Positions 11,210 to 23,214 of a stretch of 64,000 bases of DNA are shown here, one piece after another. Source of the stretch: Cyathus striatus (Eukaryota; Basidiomycota; Agaricomycetes; Agaricales; Nidulariaceae); assembly GCA_025738555.1 (NCBI GenBank), contig JAOVFP010000014.1:3162001-3226000 (forward strand), written 5' to 3'. Numbering within the stretch: the stretch's first letter is position 1; each line of letters begins with the position of its first letter. The position numbers were made by a program, and so were the translations under genes. The notes under the pieces are model-generated. The model worked only from the letters and a program-made list of their open reading frames with translations. It had not been told where the DNA came from and ran no database searches.

Positions 11210-12987
11210 ATGACATCTAGAAGGGTGACTCGCAGTTCAAGGACTAGCTCGAATGGGAAGGAGAAACCACAACCTAGCACTGCTTCATCGAAGACGCGAA
11301 CGCATCAGACTAACAACGCCAGCAAGAACAAGAGGAAGCGAGATGATTCTGAATCAGAGTCGGAGATAGTCGATGAGTATGATGAAGAGGAGGAAGCAGT
11401 GGAGAGGGTATACGATAGTGACGCGTTGGATGAGAGTGATGACGAGGTGAAGAGGAAGACTAAAGCTAAAGATAAGACTACGAAGAGGTCTCCCAAGAAA
11501 AGGAGTCGAAAGACCCAAGAAGACGAAGAAGACGAAGAAGAAGACGGATTGGATCTGAAAGAGGGGCAGGTAGTTGTTGGGAAGGTTGTGCAGGCTCCGA
11601 AGACTGGACAAGGTTCGTTCTCAGCGTCTACTGCATCTTTGGTTATGGCTTACAAGTGTACAGTGCCACCTGGTCAAATATCCAAAAACACGTTTGAATT
11701 CTTAAAACGCCTTAAGGATCCAAATTGCAACGACCGTGAATGGTACGCTTTCCCTCTCGTCCTACATTGTCCTACATTCTGATGTTGGTCGCTAGGTTTA
11801 AACTACACGGTGTGTCTCCTTACCCTTATTCGTGATCCGCTCTGATGTCTCATAGAACCAGTATATCGACAAGCTGAAAAGGAATTCAAAGATTTTGTCG
11901 AAGTATTCACCGACCTCTTAGTTGAGGCCGATAGTCAGATACCACATTTACCACCGAAGGATGTTATCCATAGGATATACCGTGATGTGCGTGGTTCATA
12001 CTTTCATATCTTTGCTGCGTTTTGCACCAGGTTTACAGTGTGTACCTCTAGATACGATTTAGAAATGACAAAACGCCATACAAGACCGGTTTCACAGCTA
12101 GCTTCTCGAGGAGCGGAAGGAAGGGGATCTTTGCTTGCTGTATGTCTTTCTTCTTCCAAAACTCTATTATTGTGCTCCTCCTTAGCTTTTCTTTTCTTAG
12201 ATCATATGTGCGTTCTCTTTACTCATTGCCATTCGATCACACGCACATAACTTGTCGTCTGTAAACGAACAGAGCAGGTATGGGGTAGCATTGTTATCTA
12301 GTTTAGGCGCGGAGATAGTGATGCAGCTTTATAGTCGAGCCCGGCAATGAAAGTCTGATCGCAGCCGGACTATGGCATCCAGGAAAGAATGAACTGGCTA
12401 CAGCCCGGTACGACCCCTCTTTTGTTTACCCAATCATGCCAATCACTCTTTAGAACGAACCTTCAACAACCTAACGGTTCTCGCCGTCTACGTCAAGTCA
12501 TCTCCCACCCTGACTTCGTAAAGTTCTTTGGTCCAGCGAAGCCTCATCCTAAAGGTGCTAAACAGAATATATTTGGCATGGAGGACGAGTTGAAGGTTGC
12601 CCCAAAGGGCGTTGATAAGGGACACAAGTGCGCCTTATTTGGCTCTACACTCGTGGGGGTTGCTCATACATATGTCTGTTACAGAGACATCGACCTCCTC
12701 AAACTGCGTTCATTTGCAGTCGTACACCGATTCATGGATTCGGAGGCTCTTTCTCCTGACTTTAAGAACTCGTTGGTAGACGTTGCGAGGATTGTGACGC
12801 CTTTTGTGCATTGGTAAGTTGCTATTGCGCCTGTGAGCGTTATGAACTAATCTTTGCGTGTAGCTTGAATGATTTGATTACTGTTGGATATGTGCCTCCC
12901 GCTACGGGTGGGGAAGAAGATGACGAGGATGAAGATGAAGGTGAGGGTGAGGATGGGGATGGGGAAGATGGGGAAGATGAGGAGTGA
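11210..12987 (+). CDS. DUF2461 family protein, copy 2 (complete)
   Basis: Ten exons were deduced: 11210-11612, 11664-11742, 11796-11809, 11856-11986, 12052-12139, 12201-12207, 12327-12407, 12454-12627, 12685-12813, 12864-12987. They total 1,230 nt and give 409 residues in one uninterrupted frame. The first about 110 residues are charged and disordered (KNKRKRDD, acidic runs, KRSPKKRSRK), suggesting nuclear localisation. The DUF2461 domain follows: FEFLKRLKDPNCNDREWFKLH, IPHLPPKDVIHRIYRDIRFRNDKTPYKTGF, SFSRSGRKGIFAC, IFIVEPGNESLIAAGLW, NELATARTNLQQPNG, IDLLKLRSF, LNDLITVGYVPP, then an acidic tail. Two exons are tiny (14 and 7 nt), yet the same 7-nt exon exists in copy 1. The molecular function of the family is unknown. 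The gene lies between F-box B and F-box C. Confidence 0.88.
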
Positions 12988-13375
12988 TCCTCGGAAGTTG
13001 GGCGGGGATCCTTGAATCCGCTGCACGCGGCGTCCGATGCTCATGATGGAAAGATGGTTAATAGATGAAGGAGGCGCGTATTGTATATTGCATACTTATA
13101 TATTGATTTACTTTGTTCATAGTTCATTATAACGGCATACTTTGTCTTGTTGTCTGACTTTGGATCTATTCATATATGAGCTGGGGACGACTGAGCTTAA
13201 CACTCCATTAATCAATAACAGTGACCAGCTGAATAAGTCTAATTTCAGCACCTTTCTCGATTACATACCGGGTGATATACCCCAGTTTTGTCTCTCACAT
13301 CCATCTCCCGATATAGAAGACGAAGTCGGAGATTCAATTCGAACCTCGTGTTTGTCCAAGATAAGTCCATATCCA

Positions 13376-14974
13376 ATGGCACTCCCATTCAAGCCCCCAT
13401 CCATCCTCAAGCTCCGCAGGACCTTCACTATGGTCGACCTTCCGTCAGAAATATGGCACCAGATCGCCTCATATCTTCCCGAAAGAGATGTGTGGCACCT
13501 TCTCGATTTGAATAGGCCGTTCTTTTACTTGTCGATGGCTATCCGATATCGCGTTCTAAGGTTAAAAGCTGGCGACAAAAATATGACGAAGACAATTATC
13601 AAATACGAGTGAGTTGGTTCCATTGTTCCCTTGTTTTTATATTGACTGTATAGGTAGAGAACGCTCACTATTCAAGTATGTCAAGGCGTTGAAGCTTACG
13701 CTTCGGTCAAGGAAAGACTGGAGGGAAGGGGGTAATCTGCGAGAAACCCGACTAGGCGCTATGACGATGGCTATCGAGAAGCTGGACTCTATAGAAGAAC
13801 TCCATGTTAGTTCAGAAGCCCATGATGGAAATCGTCCCCACGCAGCATCAGATGTATTCCTCTACAACTTCATCAATTCACTCTGGAAAGCGCCCGCTTT
13901 GTCAAATATAAAGCGTCTGCATCTGGTATCGTCATCATCTGGCTTCAAGAATTTAATTCCAAAGGAATACCATTTCCCTTCTCTCAGCGAATTGTCGCTG
14001 CGCATTTTAGTCAAACCGCAATGTACATTAATATGGATTCTTCATCCCTATCCTTTCATCATGAAGGATACCTTGTCGAGCGGCCTCGTACCATTCTTGA
14101 ATCAACATTCATCGCAGCTACGGTCATTAAAAATTTCAAGTAAAAATTACTCGTTGAATTATTTAGACATAGGACATAGCTTCGAAGGGTTGAATGATTT
14201 TCCGCTTCTGGAGGAATTTCACCTTACGGACCCTTACAGCCATAGATATCATTCCCTCAATCATTTGCAGTCCTTTGTCCTGCGGCACTCGGGAAATTTG
14301 ATTTCTTTGGCACTAACTCTCACCAAACACAATCCAGAAACCTACCAAATTCTAGCTTCATGTTTACGGGACCAAAAGGCACTTCTTAGTAACCTCAGGA
14401 AGCTAGAAGTAAGGCCGGAATACTTTTTAGGCACTGGTCCAGGACTCGCTGCAGCATTTCAGAGTTTGCTAAATCGCTGTCGTAATTCTTTGGAGGATTT
14501 AACGTTTACCAGGGATTATGTTTCTATGGATCAAGTTGAAATCCTTGTTGAACTGCTGGAGTCCTGTCCCCGAATTACCAATTTGACGCTCCGCTTGAAG
14601 CATGCTGGAGATGTGTTCGACGTATTCGATTTAGTATCCACGGTACGATCCTTACGTTCCTTGCATGTGTACTTGCCCGCACATTTTGGACGAGGCCTGG
14701 ATAATTTTCGAATGGTACGCTATTCTAATTTAGCTAGTAGATCTATTCTGATGTTTTCTTCGCATATTTTATTTATATATAGCGCTATCTTCGAGCCAAT
14801 CTGTGGACAGGCCGTTATAGTCATGTGAGCCAAATGAAAGATATTGGCATCTACTTCGGTACTTCACCTGCGCCCTTGTATATACTCTGGATGTTTGCCC
14901 CTGCTATTTCCTCGATTGAGAGTTTCTTTCGAAGGGGATTTATGGAAGTTCCGCACTATGAGCAAAGTTTTTAG
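13376..14974 (+). CDS. F-box/LRR-like protein, paralog C
   Basis: Three exons (13376-13608, 13658-14714, 14783-14974) join in phase to 493 residues. The F-box is MVDLPSEIWHQIASYLPERDVWHLLDLNRPFFY. Leu-rich segments follow (LKLTLRSRKDW, IEELHVSSEA, LRSLKISSKNY, LEEFHLTDPYS, ITNLTLRLK). The final exon reads MKDIGIYFGTS..ISSIESFFRRGF. The intron positions are those of paralogs A and B. The alternative start is the ATG at 13430, directly at the F-box. Its upstream sequence (GTCGGAGATTCAA..AACCTCGTG) matches that before paralog A, so C and A belong to duplicated units that each follow a DUF2461 gene. The role is inferred: SCF substrate receptor, target unknown. Confidence 0.85.
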
Positions 14975-15293
14975 CGTCCAAATTCTAGATTACATACATT
15001 TCTGTCGTCTGCGAGATATGTGCTTGATATGTGTTTTATCATGAACTTCATAGCGTATAACTTTCATGGATTCGTGGAAAGCCCTCACCGAAATTATCGG
15101 AATTGACTCGACTTATTACGTATGTAAGTCATGTCATTGTCAGATGATGCATATATGTAAGCGCCGAGCTAAATCTGACTTACTATTCGAGGACGACGTC
15201 ATCTACCCGATGTCCACTAATAATGCATAAAGCCCATCATGCTGCATGTAACCCACGTTCCCGCTCATCTTCATACCCCTCTTCCCAATTCTC

Positions 15294-17857
15294 ATGTCGA
15301 AAGCGGAAAACAAAAGAAAAGACGCGGACCCTCTGCCACCCAGCTATGACGTGGCAGTACAAGACTTGGAATCTGCTGGTCAGAATATCGTCTACGATAA
15401 CGTAGACGAGTCCCACAGGAAATTACGAAGATTTAGCGCAGGCCTGTTTGGATATCTTGCAGGAATTTTGACTTGCTATTTGTCTCACTGTGTTCTATCT
15501 TCGAGGCACACTCATATTCCGTCCTCTGAAGTTTTACCAGTAAATTCCTATGCTCCCCCTCCAGGTTCGACAGTAGTCGACCATTTCCCCCCAACTAGTC
15601 CTACCAATGCGTATCCATCATACTTTCCTTCAGATATAGGGTACGTAGGACCAACTCCAACAGGCGTAGAGCCGGGAGCAGTCGTCACGGCCCCTTCATA
15701 TGCCTTGCATAGTGAAATAGCGTATCTAGTTCACCCTCAGTCGTACTTTAAGGATTCGAAAAAGAAGAAGGGAAAGAAAAAACACGAGAAGACAAAGGAG
15801 GACAAAAATATATTTCGACTTTGGGGTAACCTCGCCCCTTGGTACAGTATTCCCCAAGGTCAATTCGGTGTCAAAGCTACTCCTGATACACCCGATGGGT
15901 GTACCGTGAAGGCGCTGCATTTGCTACATAGGCATGGCGCGAGATATCCTAATGCAGATGGTATGTCCCTTCAGAACATATATACCTATGGTGGATTGAT
16001 TTTATGTTGTAGAGAAGATCGGTGGTCCGGCCCAGTTTGCTGAACGTTTGCACAAGAAAGCAGGGGAGTGGAAGGCAAAGGGTGAATTAGCGTTCTTGAA
16101 TAACTGGTAGGCCGAAATCACTCTGGGTTATTCGTATGTGTCTCATGCCAATTGGTTGGTAGGACGTATAAATTAGGCGAAAATGGTATGTTGTTATGTG
16201 CTGGTAACCATTAATGTGTCTCTTATACGATGAGTCAGTCCTTACGCCTTTCGGTAGACAGCAACTATGTGCGTTTTGGTTAATTCTTATCTTATTGTGA
16301 TTTTTACATTCCTGTAGTCGATCTGGGTGTTTCTTTCCGTATTAGATACGGTTTTCTTCTAGAAGTTAGCCCTATCCGAGCCGTTTTCATATCATTCTGA
16401 TGCTAAACTGATCTCTGAACAGAACTTCACAGAAACGAATATGCTTCCGGTATTCAGAACAGACACTATGTGCGTACAATATATGTCTTATATTTAGAAT
16501 ATCATCTATCTCTTTTGTATCGGTTCTTCCTCTATCGTGCTTATTACCAATGTTACTGACGAACTTCCTTTATCACAGGGATAGGATGCAAAAGTCAGCC
16601 TACAACTTCGCTCTGGGATTTTTCGGTTACCCTTTCGAACGGCAATATCAACAGCTAATCACAATCCGCCAAGTGGGAGTGAGTTGTTTTCTGCACTCCC
16701 CAATCATCATTTGTTTACTTTCACCCTCGTCAGTTTAACAATTCATTAACTCCAGATAAGAGGTACCACTATCGAATGTTATTGGTCAACAATACCTGAC
16801 GACCAGAATAGTTGTCAAAACTCACAAGATCCAGCGAAAGGTGATCGAGGGTTATGGTACGTCCAGCGATGGGCCGATATTTATCTTAAGCATGCGCAGA
16901 AGCGAATGCAGAAAAAGATAAAGGGTTATCGCTTGACTATTGAAGACGTGTTTACAATGCAGCAAATGTGTGTGTACGAGGTTAGTATGCAACCAAGTAT
17001 ACCAGAGGACGATAAGATTAATTTGTGTACTTTCAATAGACAGTTTCTCTTGGTTACTCGACATTCTGTGAGCTATTCACGCACGAGGAATGGGAAGGAT
17101 TCGATTATGCGTAAGCTCTGTTGTTCGTCATTCACCTTACTGTCACTTACGCGTTTCTTACAGAATGGACCTCCAATTCTGGTACGGGTACGCATTTGGC
17201 TCACCGCTCGCCCGTGTACACGGGGCGGGATATATACAGGAACTCATAGCTCGTATTACGAACACCCCAATTGAGTTGCATAATAGCTCTACTAACGCTA
17301 CGCTGGATGATAATCCCGTGACATTCCCTCTCGGGCAGAGTTTATACGTGGATGCTACACATGAGGAATTGATCTTAAGTGGTATGTTCCTATCTGTATT
17401 GCGATACGGATCCTCATATAATCATATACATTAGTTATAGCTGCTATGAATTTGACTACGTTTGCAAAGATGGGGTCTTTACCGTACACACACATTCCCA
17501 AGGATCGTACGTTTAGAACAAGTGAGCTAAGCCCGTTTGCTTCGAATATCCAATTTCAAGGTATGTATCCTTGCGCTCCTCTGCGTGTAGGAACCACGTC
17601 ACCAACTCACACGTCCAGTTCTGCAGTGCAATCGGAAAGAAGACCAGATACGAGTTATAATTAACGACGGCGTCGCCCCTCTTACTGGTATCCGTAGATG
17701 TGAAGAAGACGATCAGGGAATGTGCCCTCTCTCAATTTTTATTAGTGCGCAACGAGAATTATTTGCTTCTGCGGATTGGGAGTACGGCTGTAATGGAAAT
17801 TGGACGATACCGGAGGGAACGAAATGGGAGACAGTTACTGGTGATTTGCCGAATTAG
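15294..17857 (+). CDS. Membrane-anchored histidine acid phosphatase (phytase-like)
   Basis: About 12 exons encode a branch-2 histidine acid phosphatase. Exon 1 carries a charged N-terminus, one membrane segment (about residues 49-68, FGYLAGILTCYLSHCVL), a Pro/Ser-rich stalk, a Lys-rich patch and the active-site motif LLHRHGARYP, whose His forms the phosphohistidine. Later exons give LTPFGRQQLFDLGVSFRIRYG, LPVFRTDTMDRM, NFALGFFGYPFE, IKGYRLTIEDVFTMQQMC, FCELFTHEEWEGFDY, FWYGYAFGSPLARVHGAGY, NSSTNATLDDNPVTFPLG, YVDATHEE (the proton-donor region, HE where many relatives have HD), PYTHIPKDRTFRTS and IRVIINDGVAPLTG. It ends TGDLPN at TAG 17855-17857. It should hydrolyse phosphomonoesters such as inositol phosphates outside the cell or in the secretory lumen. 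All splice junctions inspected keep the frame, so it looks functional. Confidence 0.9.
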
Positions 17858-18216
17858 TACTTATGTGTCAGCGGGAAGCATTTTGGGAATCATGACGAGG
17901 ATTTACTTTTGTCTTCATTATGTCGTTTTGCTTTGTCCTTGGATATTCTGTACGACTTGTTTTTTCTAAGAATGACATGAATGATGAGGCTGCCGTACTG
18001 CCCTCCTCCCGGCCGGAAATACCCGTGCCTGAACCCCAGGGGCCAGGCCTCATCAATCCATTGTTATTCCACGTGATTAACCACGTAGAACCTCAGACAA
18101 CTTCGGAGGGTGGCACTCGTACTCATCCTTTCTTTCATCCCTCAACGTTTCAACAACCACTTTCTCATTCTTCTACGCCACAGATACTCGAGGATATTCG
18201 CTAAAATAACCTGCCA

Positions 18217-20032
18217 ATGGAAAAGCTTTCGCCGGAAGTCATTTCTCTTATCTTTGACGTGGCATGCGACGACTATCGAGAATATGTACGAGCTTCAATG
18301 AACTATCTCGATGAAGATGATTCCTTGCCACAGAAGAATGTTGATTTGCTTTAAAAAAGCACCACCAATAACACCGCTCAATCTTGGCTACATTTGTCGA
18401 AGGTGGAAAGCAATCGCCAACTCCACACCGATATTATGGGATACAGTCTGGTTGAAGACTTCGTATAACGATCCAGTGACCGAAAAGTCGAGTCTCGAAA
18501 CATATATGAATAATGCCGAAATTTTTAAAACGTGGATCGAGAGAGCAGGATGCCTGCCTTTGACTATAAAGGTAGAAGAATTTTTCTCTGGCTGCAATGA
18601 ATATGGGGATGGTTCGATATGGGAGCAGGTTATCACACATTCGAAGCAATGGAGGACGTTAGATATATACTGTCCACGTAAGAACGGGAAGGCATTTACA
18701 AGGCTACAGGAAACGTTAGCGTTAAAGGAGTCTCTTCCCCTACTCGGGACTTTTTTTCTACGCCCATGTTTCAATCGTCGTATCGCGTTTTCGGATAGTC
18801 CTGAAGTATCTTCCCGTCTCATTCTTAATGCCCCTAACCTTTTCCAAACGTCACTATATCAAAAACTACATCTTTCTATCCCATTGGTGTCAGAGCTCAC
18901 AAGACTCAATTTCTCATCTTTGGATCACGAAGTGATGATGGACTATCTGCAAAGCACCGAGAAGTTGAAAGCTTGTTCTATCTTTCTGGAAAATTCTAAG
19001 GATTGGTCTGTTGACATTCGTGATAGACCGCTACTTCAACTTCCGTGCCTCCAAGAGTTTTCTATCGGGACCGATTCCGGAGACAGTTTTTTCGGGGATA
19101 TTTTGACCGCCATCGCATTGCCATCTTTGCAAAAACTTACTCTTTCCGGATCATCTCAGGGATGGCTACTACGCGATACCCTGATCTTACTTCTTCGCTC
19201 AGGACCTCCATCGCTCACATCTCTAAGCATCGCCACAGCATGGCTCGAGGAAGAAGAGCTTCTGGAATTGTTACGTATTGTTCCAATTCTTACACACCTC
19301 GAACTTCACATTTGGCACGGATATAATTTATCGTTGGGAAAGGAGGAAAGTATTGTCGAGCTCAGCCACTTGACTTCCTTACAGATAATCTGTATGGTGG
19401 AGATATTATATGAAAAAGGAAGACTACCGGCCATAGATCATCTCTCGCTGCCATGCCTGAACGAACTTGAGGTCTCGTTCCATAGTTCGGTACCATCTAG
19501 AAAACAACTAACGGGGACCTCTCGTATGGTTTTGCGTAGTAACTCCTGCTTGAGAATTTTGAAAGTGAAGCTGGAATTCGACGTACCTGACAGTATCCTC
19601 ATGATCTTCTTGGAACAGCTTCTCGACGTAGAGAGTTTGCACATTCTTATCAAAAGACGGTACGATCCAATGAAAGACATAAAGGATGGGATGAACCCTC
19701 CGTTGATGTACCATCATTCCGGTGGTTTACTTATGAATCATTTATTTCCGAAATCTTCGGTCCCGGATAGCGGCTGCTCTGATGATATTTTCCTTCCAAA
19801 GTTGACAGAATTGTATTTTGAAGGCGATATTATGTCCCCAGAGGACATAATAAAAGCATTGGAATATAGGTGGAAAGGGAATGTAGAGTTGGGTATAGAG
19901 AGAATGAAATTGGCCAGAGTTTTTTCCAAAGGCCAGTGGGTGGATAAAGATGTACGCGACCAAGATGGCAGATCAAAACGAATCGAAGAACTCGTGCGAC
20001 AAGGAATGGATCTTGTAGTAGTATCGACGTAG
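18217..20032 (+). pseudogene. F-box/LRR-like protein (second type) with one frameshift near the N-terminus
   Basis: The start ATG at 18217 gives MEKLSPEVISLIFDVACDDYREYV..LPQKNVDLL and then TAA at about 18352. The adjacent frame continues without a break for about 570 residues: APPITPLNLGYICRRWKAIANSTPILWDTVWL (the second half of a basidiomycete F-box), then Leu-rich repeats (LPCLQEFSIG, LPSLQKLTLSGSS, LTSLSIATAW, LTHLELHI, LSLPCLNELEV, LPKLTELYFEGD). One extra T in CTTTAAAAAAG at 18350-18360 accounts for the break; no credible intron bridges it. The rest of the frame is clean, so this is either a very recent lesion or a homopolymer error in the assembly. Translation from the ATG at 18311 would lack half the F-box. 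It lies 360 bp after the phosphatase, on the same strand, as an independent gene. Confidence 0.8.
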
Positions 20033-20356
20033 AAAGTGAACATTCACACACATACCGTAATTGATATTGCTTTCTGTCGTTTTCTGTCGAGAATACATTC
20101 CAAGAATGAACAATAGATTTGTCAGAATTCATGTATCTTGATAGGTACTAGACAATCGACTATTGTGGAAACCGGAACCGAGAAATAAATCTCAATGATA
20201 TGGAGCTTGCTTGCAATAAGTATGGTCGCTAGTATCATATGTGAGACCTTTCCCCTCACAGCTTGTAACAAAACGATATAATATTCATGTACAAAACACA
20301 GGCGTCACTACAATCCTTCGCCTCAACGTGAGGAGGTATCATGCTGCATGATACAG

Positions 20357-20816
20357 TTAAAGACCGAGGTTGACAGGGGAACATCCCAACGCAACAACGC
20401 CATCTGCATGAAAGTTAGTACCGTATTCAAACGGCGACGAATAAGTTTAACGAAGGCATACTGAAAGAGTTGTTGGTGCAGCACACCGGCTGAGCAGTGC
20501 TATATAACGAAGAGGTCAGCTATATATACTTATTATTAATAACTGATCTCGATTCCCAGAGCACTTACCAAGAATTTCCGCCAACACCAACAACGGAAAT
20601 GGGCGAGCAAGTAACGCCGACGAGAGCAGTGGCGTCTTGAACGGCAACGCCTAACAGACCCAACAATTTGGAGATCGATGGATCACTGGCAGTGCCAGTG
20701 CTGTTGCAGCATTGCAGGGACCCGGTGTTTCCAGTGCATTGGCTGGCGGGGATCCCTGTGGCGGCAGCAAAGGTTACAAAGGCGAAAGTGATGAAGGCAG
20801 CAGGTTTGAATTGCAT
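20357..20816 (-). CDS. Class I hydrophobin 1
   Basis: Three exons (20816-20569, 20499-20462, 20403-20357) encode 110 residues. A signal peptide (MQFKPAAFITFAFVTFAAATG) is followed by the eight-cysteine hydrophobin pattern: SQC, QCC, VTC, WC, VCC, LGC. The stretch LVGVTCSPISVVGVGGNSWC and the ending NGVVALGCSPVNLGL are typical of basidiomycete class I hydrophobins. These are secreted and self-assemble into amphipathic rodlet layers on aerial hyphae and fruit bodies. Its divergently transcribed twin at 22070 has the same intron positions and phases. A TATA box lies 54 bp upstream of the ATG. It appears intact. Confidence 0.93.
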
Positions 20817-20869
20817 GTTGAGCTGGGTGGTTAAACAGTGGACTGTTCGATAGGGATTGGTATGGCTGG

Positions 20870-20877
20870 TTTTTATA
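20870..20877 (-). promoter_or_regulatory. TATA box of hydrophobin 1
   Basis: On the minus strand the sequence reads CCATATAAAAACC, centred about 57 bp upstream of the ATG at 20816. That is a normal position for a strongly expressed basidiomycete gene. Confidence 0.6.
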
Positions 20878-21990
20878 TGGTTAAAGATGCTAAATTTAGC
20901 ATACCGTTTTAGATTTGTCTTGCGCTTTGCAAGTCAGTGCAGGCACCTGTGTGACCGTCATGAATAGTACATGTCGTCGCCGGACGAAGTAATTATGACA
21001 GAAGAGGTCATCGATTCATCACAATAAATGACAATTGTACATGCATTTATTGTGAACCTGACAGACAATTGAATTAGCAAACCCCATCAGAACAAAACGA
21101 AACTACCTTTTCGACATGAATCCCGCCTTGGCATTATCTGAATGTTTTCTCAGGAATTGTCATGTCATAACGTCATATATTGCAAGCTGTGCGCTTTCTG
21201 GCAGGTTGCAAAGTATGAGTGTATTTACTCAGTAGATAAACGTCACCGAGTGTAACAGTAACGAATCTCTCTGCTGATATCTCCACGCACTTCGGTTCGC
21301 CATGATTTTGCAAATAAAAGAAATTCTCGGACGATTAAAGACTGCAATCTAAATTCGAAGTCGTCCCAATTTCTAACTTGACATGTGTGGGTTGCACGAC
21401 TTCAGTGCAACGTCGCGAGAATATAAACGGGGGCTCCCATCGTGGCCGGGGTTTTATGACGTAGTATGTCAAATTTACGTTCGCGAGGTTGATTTACAAT
21501 TGAGCATTAAACCGACAAACATAGTGTAGAGTACATGCACAACACAACTTACGACAAGCTCCACAGGAGAAGCACAGGAACTCCTTCATGGGAACATTCA
21601 TGTCTCGGTAACCTATTGAGGGATGATTGCCTAGGAAGAAATGCGCATTTAGTATATGTAACCACGCGAAGAAATGAATCATGATTGACGTCGTAACCAA
21701 CACGGGTCCGCACATCGATGGAGGAATGATATTTTTAGCTCTGATATCATAGTTCTTTAAGAACTTCCTACCACGGCCATAATTTGATGTTCTTACATAG
21801 TTGGAGCTTTCCATGTAAGCGTTAATTGCAATACAATTCTACGAATGATACTCCACCAGAATAACGTACCTCGAGCATCACGACTCACAGGTAGTAATGT
21901 CTTGAAATTTTGCAGTCATATGTCGAGGGATATGTTAAGTCTATAGATCTATTTTAAATAAGTAAAAATTCCGAGACAATATCGTAGACA
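20878..21990. other. Shared 1.1-kb divergent promoter region of the hydrophobin pair
   Basis: No supported gene lies between the two head-to-head hydrophobin genes. A minus-strand open frame at 21494-21814 contains SMCGPVLVTTSIMIHFFAWL, which faintly resembles the C-terminal membrane segment of the protein at 23950-25942; this is too weak to call. ACAATAAATGACAATTGTAC followed by ATGCATTTATTGT at 21019-21052 is an imperfect palindrome. Confidence 0.4.
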
Positions 21991-21997
21991 TATAAAT
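21991..21997 (+). promoter_or_regulatory. TATA box of hydrophobin 2
   Basis: ACATATAAATTC lies about 79 bp upstream of the ATG at 22070, followed by a pyrimidine-rich leader (CTCACCAGC, CCTCACTCG), as is common for highly expressed fungal genes. Confidence 0.6.
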
Positions 21998-22069
21998 TCT
22001 ACAACTCACCAGCTAGAATTCCTCACTCGAACAACCAGCACTCGCAGTTCAAGCTCCCTCTTAGCAAAC

Positions 22070-22537
22070 ATGCAATTCAAGCTCTCAGTCGCAGCTCTCG
22101 CTCTCGCAACTCTTGCGGTCGCCACACCGGCTCGCCGGAACATACCCGCCAGTCAGTGCAGCGGTAGCACTGGCGCACTTCAGTGCTGTGATAGCACAGG
22201 CAAAGCTACAGACCCCTCCATCGCCAACCTCTTGGGGCCTTTGGGCATTGTGGTTCAGGACGTTACCGCTCTTGTCGGAGTTACCTGCTCTCCTATCTCT
22301 GTCGTCGGTGTTGGAGGCAATTCCTGGTTCGTACATTAGCATTAGGTTTGCAATGCAGCATCACTAACAGCTTCGTTTCATAGCACTGCCCAACCAGTCT
22401 GCTGCACCGACAACTCTTTCAGTAAGTCTGAATAATAACAACAAATTTCTGCTTAAAATAATGGACCTCATACTAACCGTTATATCCTAGATGGTGTGGT
22501 AGCCCTCGGTTGCACTCCCGTCAATATCAGCCTTTAA
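22070..22537 (+). CDS. Class I hydrophobin 2
   Basis: Three exons (22070-22326, 22384-22421, 22491-22537) encode 113 residues. A signal peptide (MQFKLSVAALALATLAVAT) and a possible Arg-Arg processing point (PARRN) precede the eight-cysteine pattern SQC, QCC, VTC, WC, VCC, LGC. From LVGVTCSPISVVGVGGNSWC onward it is nearly identical to hydrophobin 1 (ending NGVVALGCTPVNISL). The pair arose by inverted duplication. The protein is secreted and assembles at air-water or hyphal surfaces. Intron phases equal those of its twin. It appears intact. Confidence 0.94.
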
Positions 22538-22797
22538 GGAGCCAAGAGAGATTTTGCTAGCGGACAGTTAGTTACTAGATATAGGAGTGAATAGTTTTAG
22601 TAACCTGAATGGAAGATATTTGATGAGGTGGACGTACTATATTAAGTGTGATGTTTTAGATAACAACATCATGATGCGAACACTTGAAGACTCCTAAACA
22701 TTACTAAATAGACAGGTTTGTAGCTAGACTGATTAATCACAGTTTAATCACCAGATTGTTTTCCTACTATTTATAATAGCTACATTGGCACATCGTT

Positions 22798-23206
22798 ATG
22801 GGAGTCTAACGACCACGCTCAAACGCATCAATTATAATTGAGCTCCGGTGTCTGGCACCGCGGCTTCTCGGTTAGATATTACAATCTCGGTTTCAGAATT
22901 TCACCCACACGAAACTGAGTGCTTACTAACTGAAGAATGGCTGTCCATCGTTGGTTCATCTCATAGTCCACAAATACTTATATCGGAGCCAATATAGATA
23001 TTTTATTTTATTTTACAGTAGCGAATTAAATAATTGCTTGAGTACACATGGTTACCACTGTACTGGACAACCATGCTTCAGTTGGTAAGCGCTAGGTCTC
23101 GGTCTCGTTTAAGTTAATATCTATAATCTAACCGAGAAGCCGCGGTGCCGGACGCTGGAGCTCAATTACAATTGATTTATTTGAGCGTGGTCGGTAGACT
23201 TTCCAT
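22798..23206. mobile_element. 409-bp hAT-like MITE with 8-bp target duplication
   Basis: Terminal inverted repeats of about 80 bp begin ATGGGAGTCTAACGACCACG at the left and ATGGAAAGTCTACCGACCAC as the reverse complement of the right end. Both arms continue through AATTGAGCTCC and CACCGCGGCTTCTCGGTTAG. The direct repeat ACATCGTT occurs on both sides (22790-22797 and 23207-23214). It has no open frame. An 8-bp duplication points to a hAT-type transposase in trans; the superfamily is inferred. It lies 260 bp downstream of hydrophobin 2. Confidence 0.85.
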
Positions 23207-23214
23207 ACATCGTT

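Noticed and set aside
21494..21814. Minus-strand frame with SMCGPVLVTTSIMIHFFAWL resembling the membrane-protein family
   Set aside because: The similarity is limited to one hydrophobic stretch and lies in the hydrophobin promoter region; not enough for a pseudogene call.
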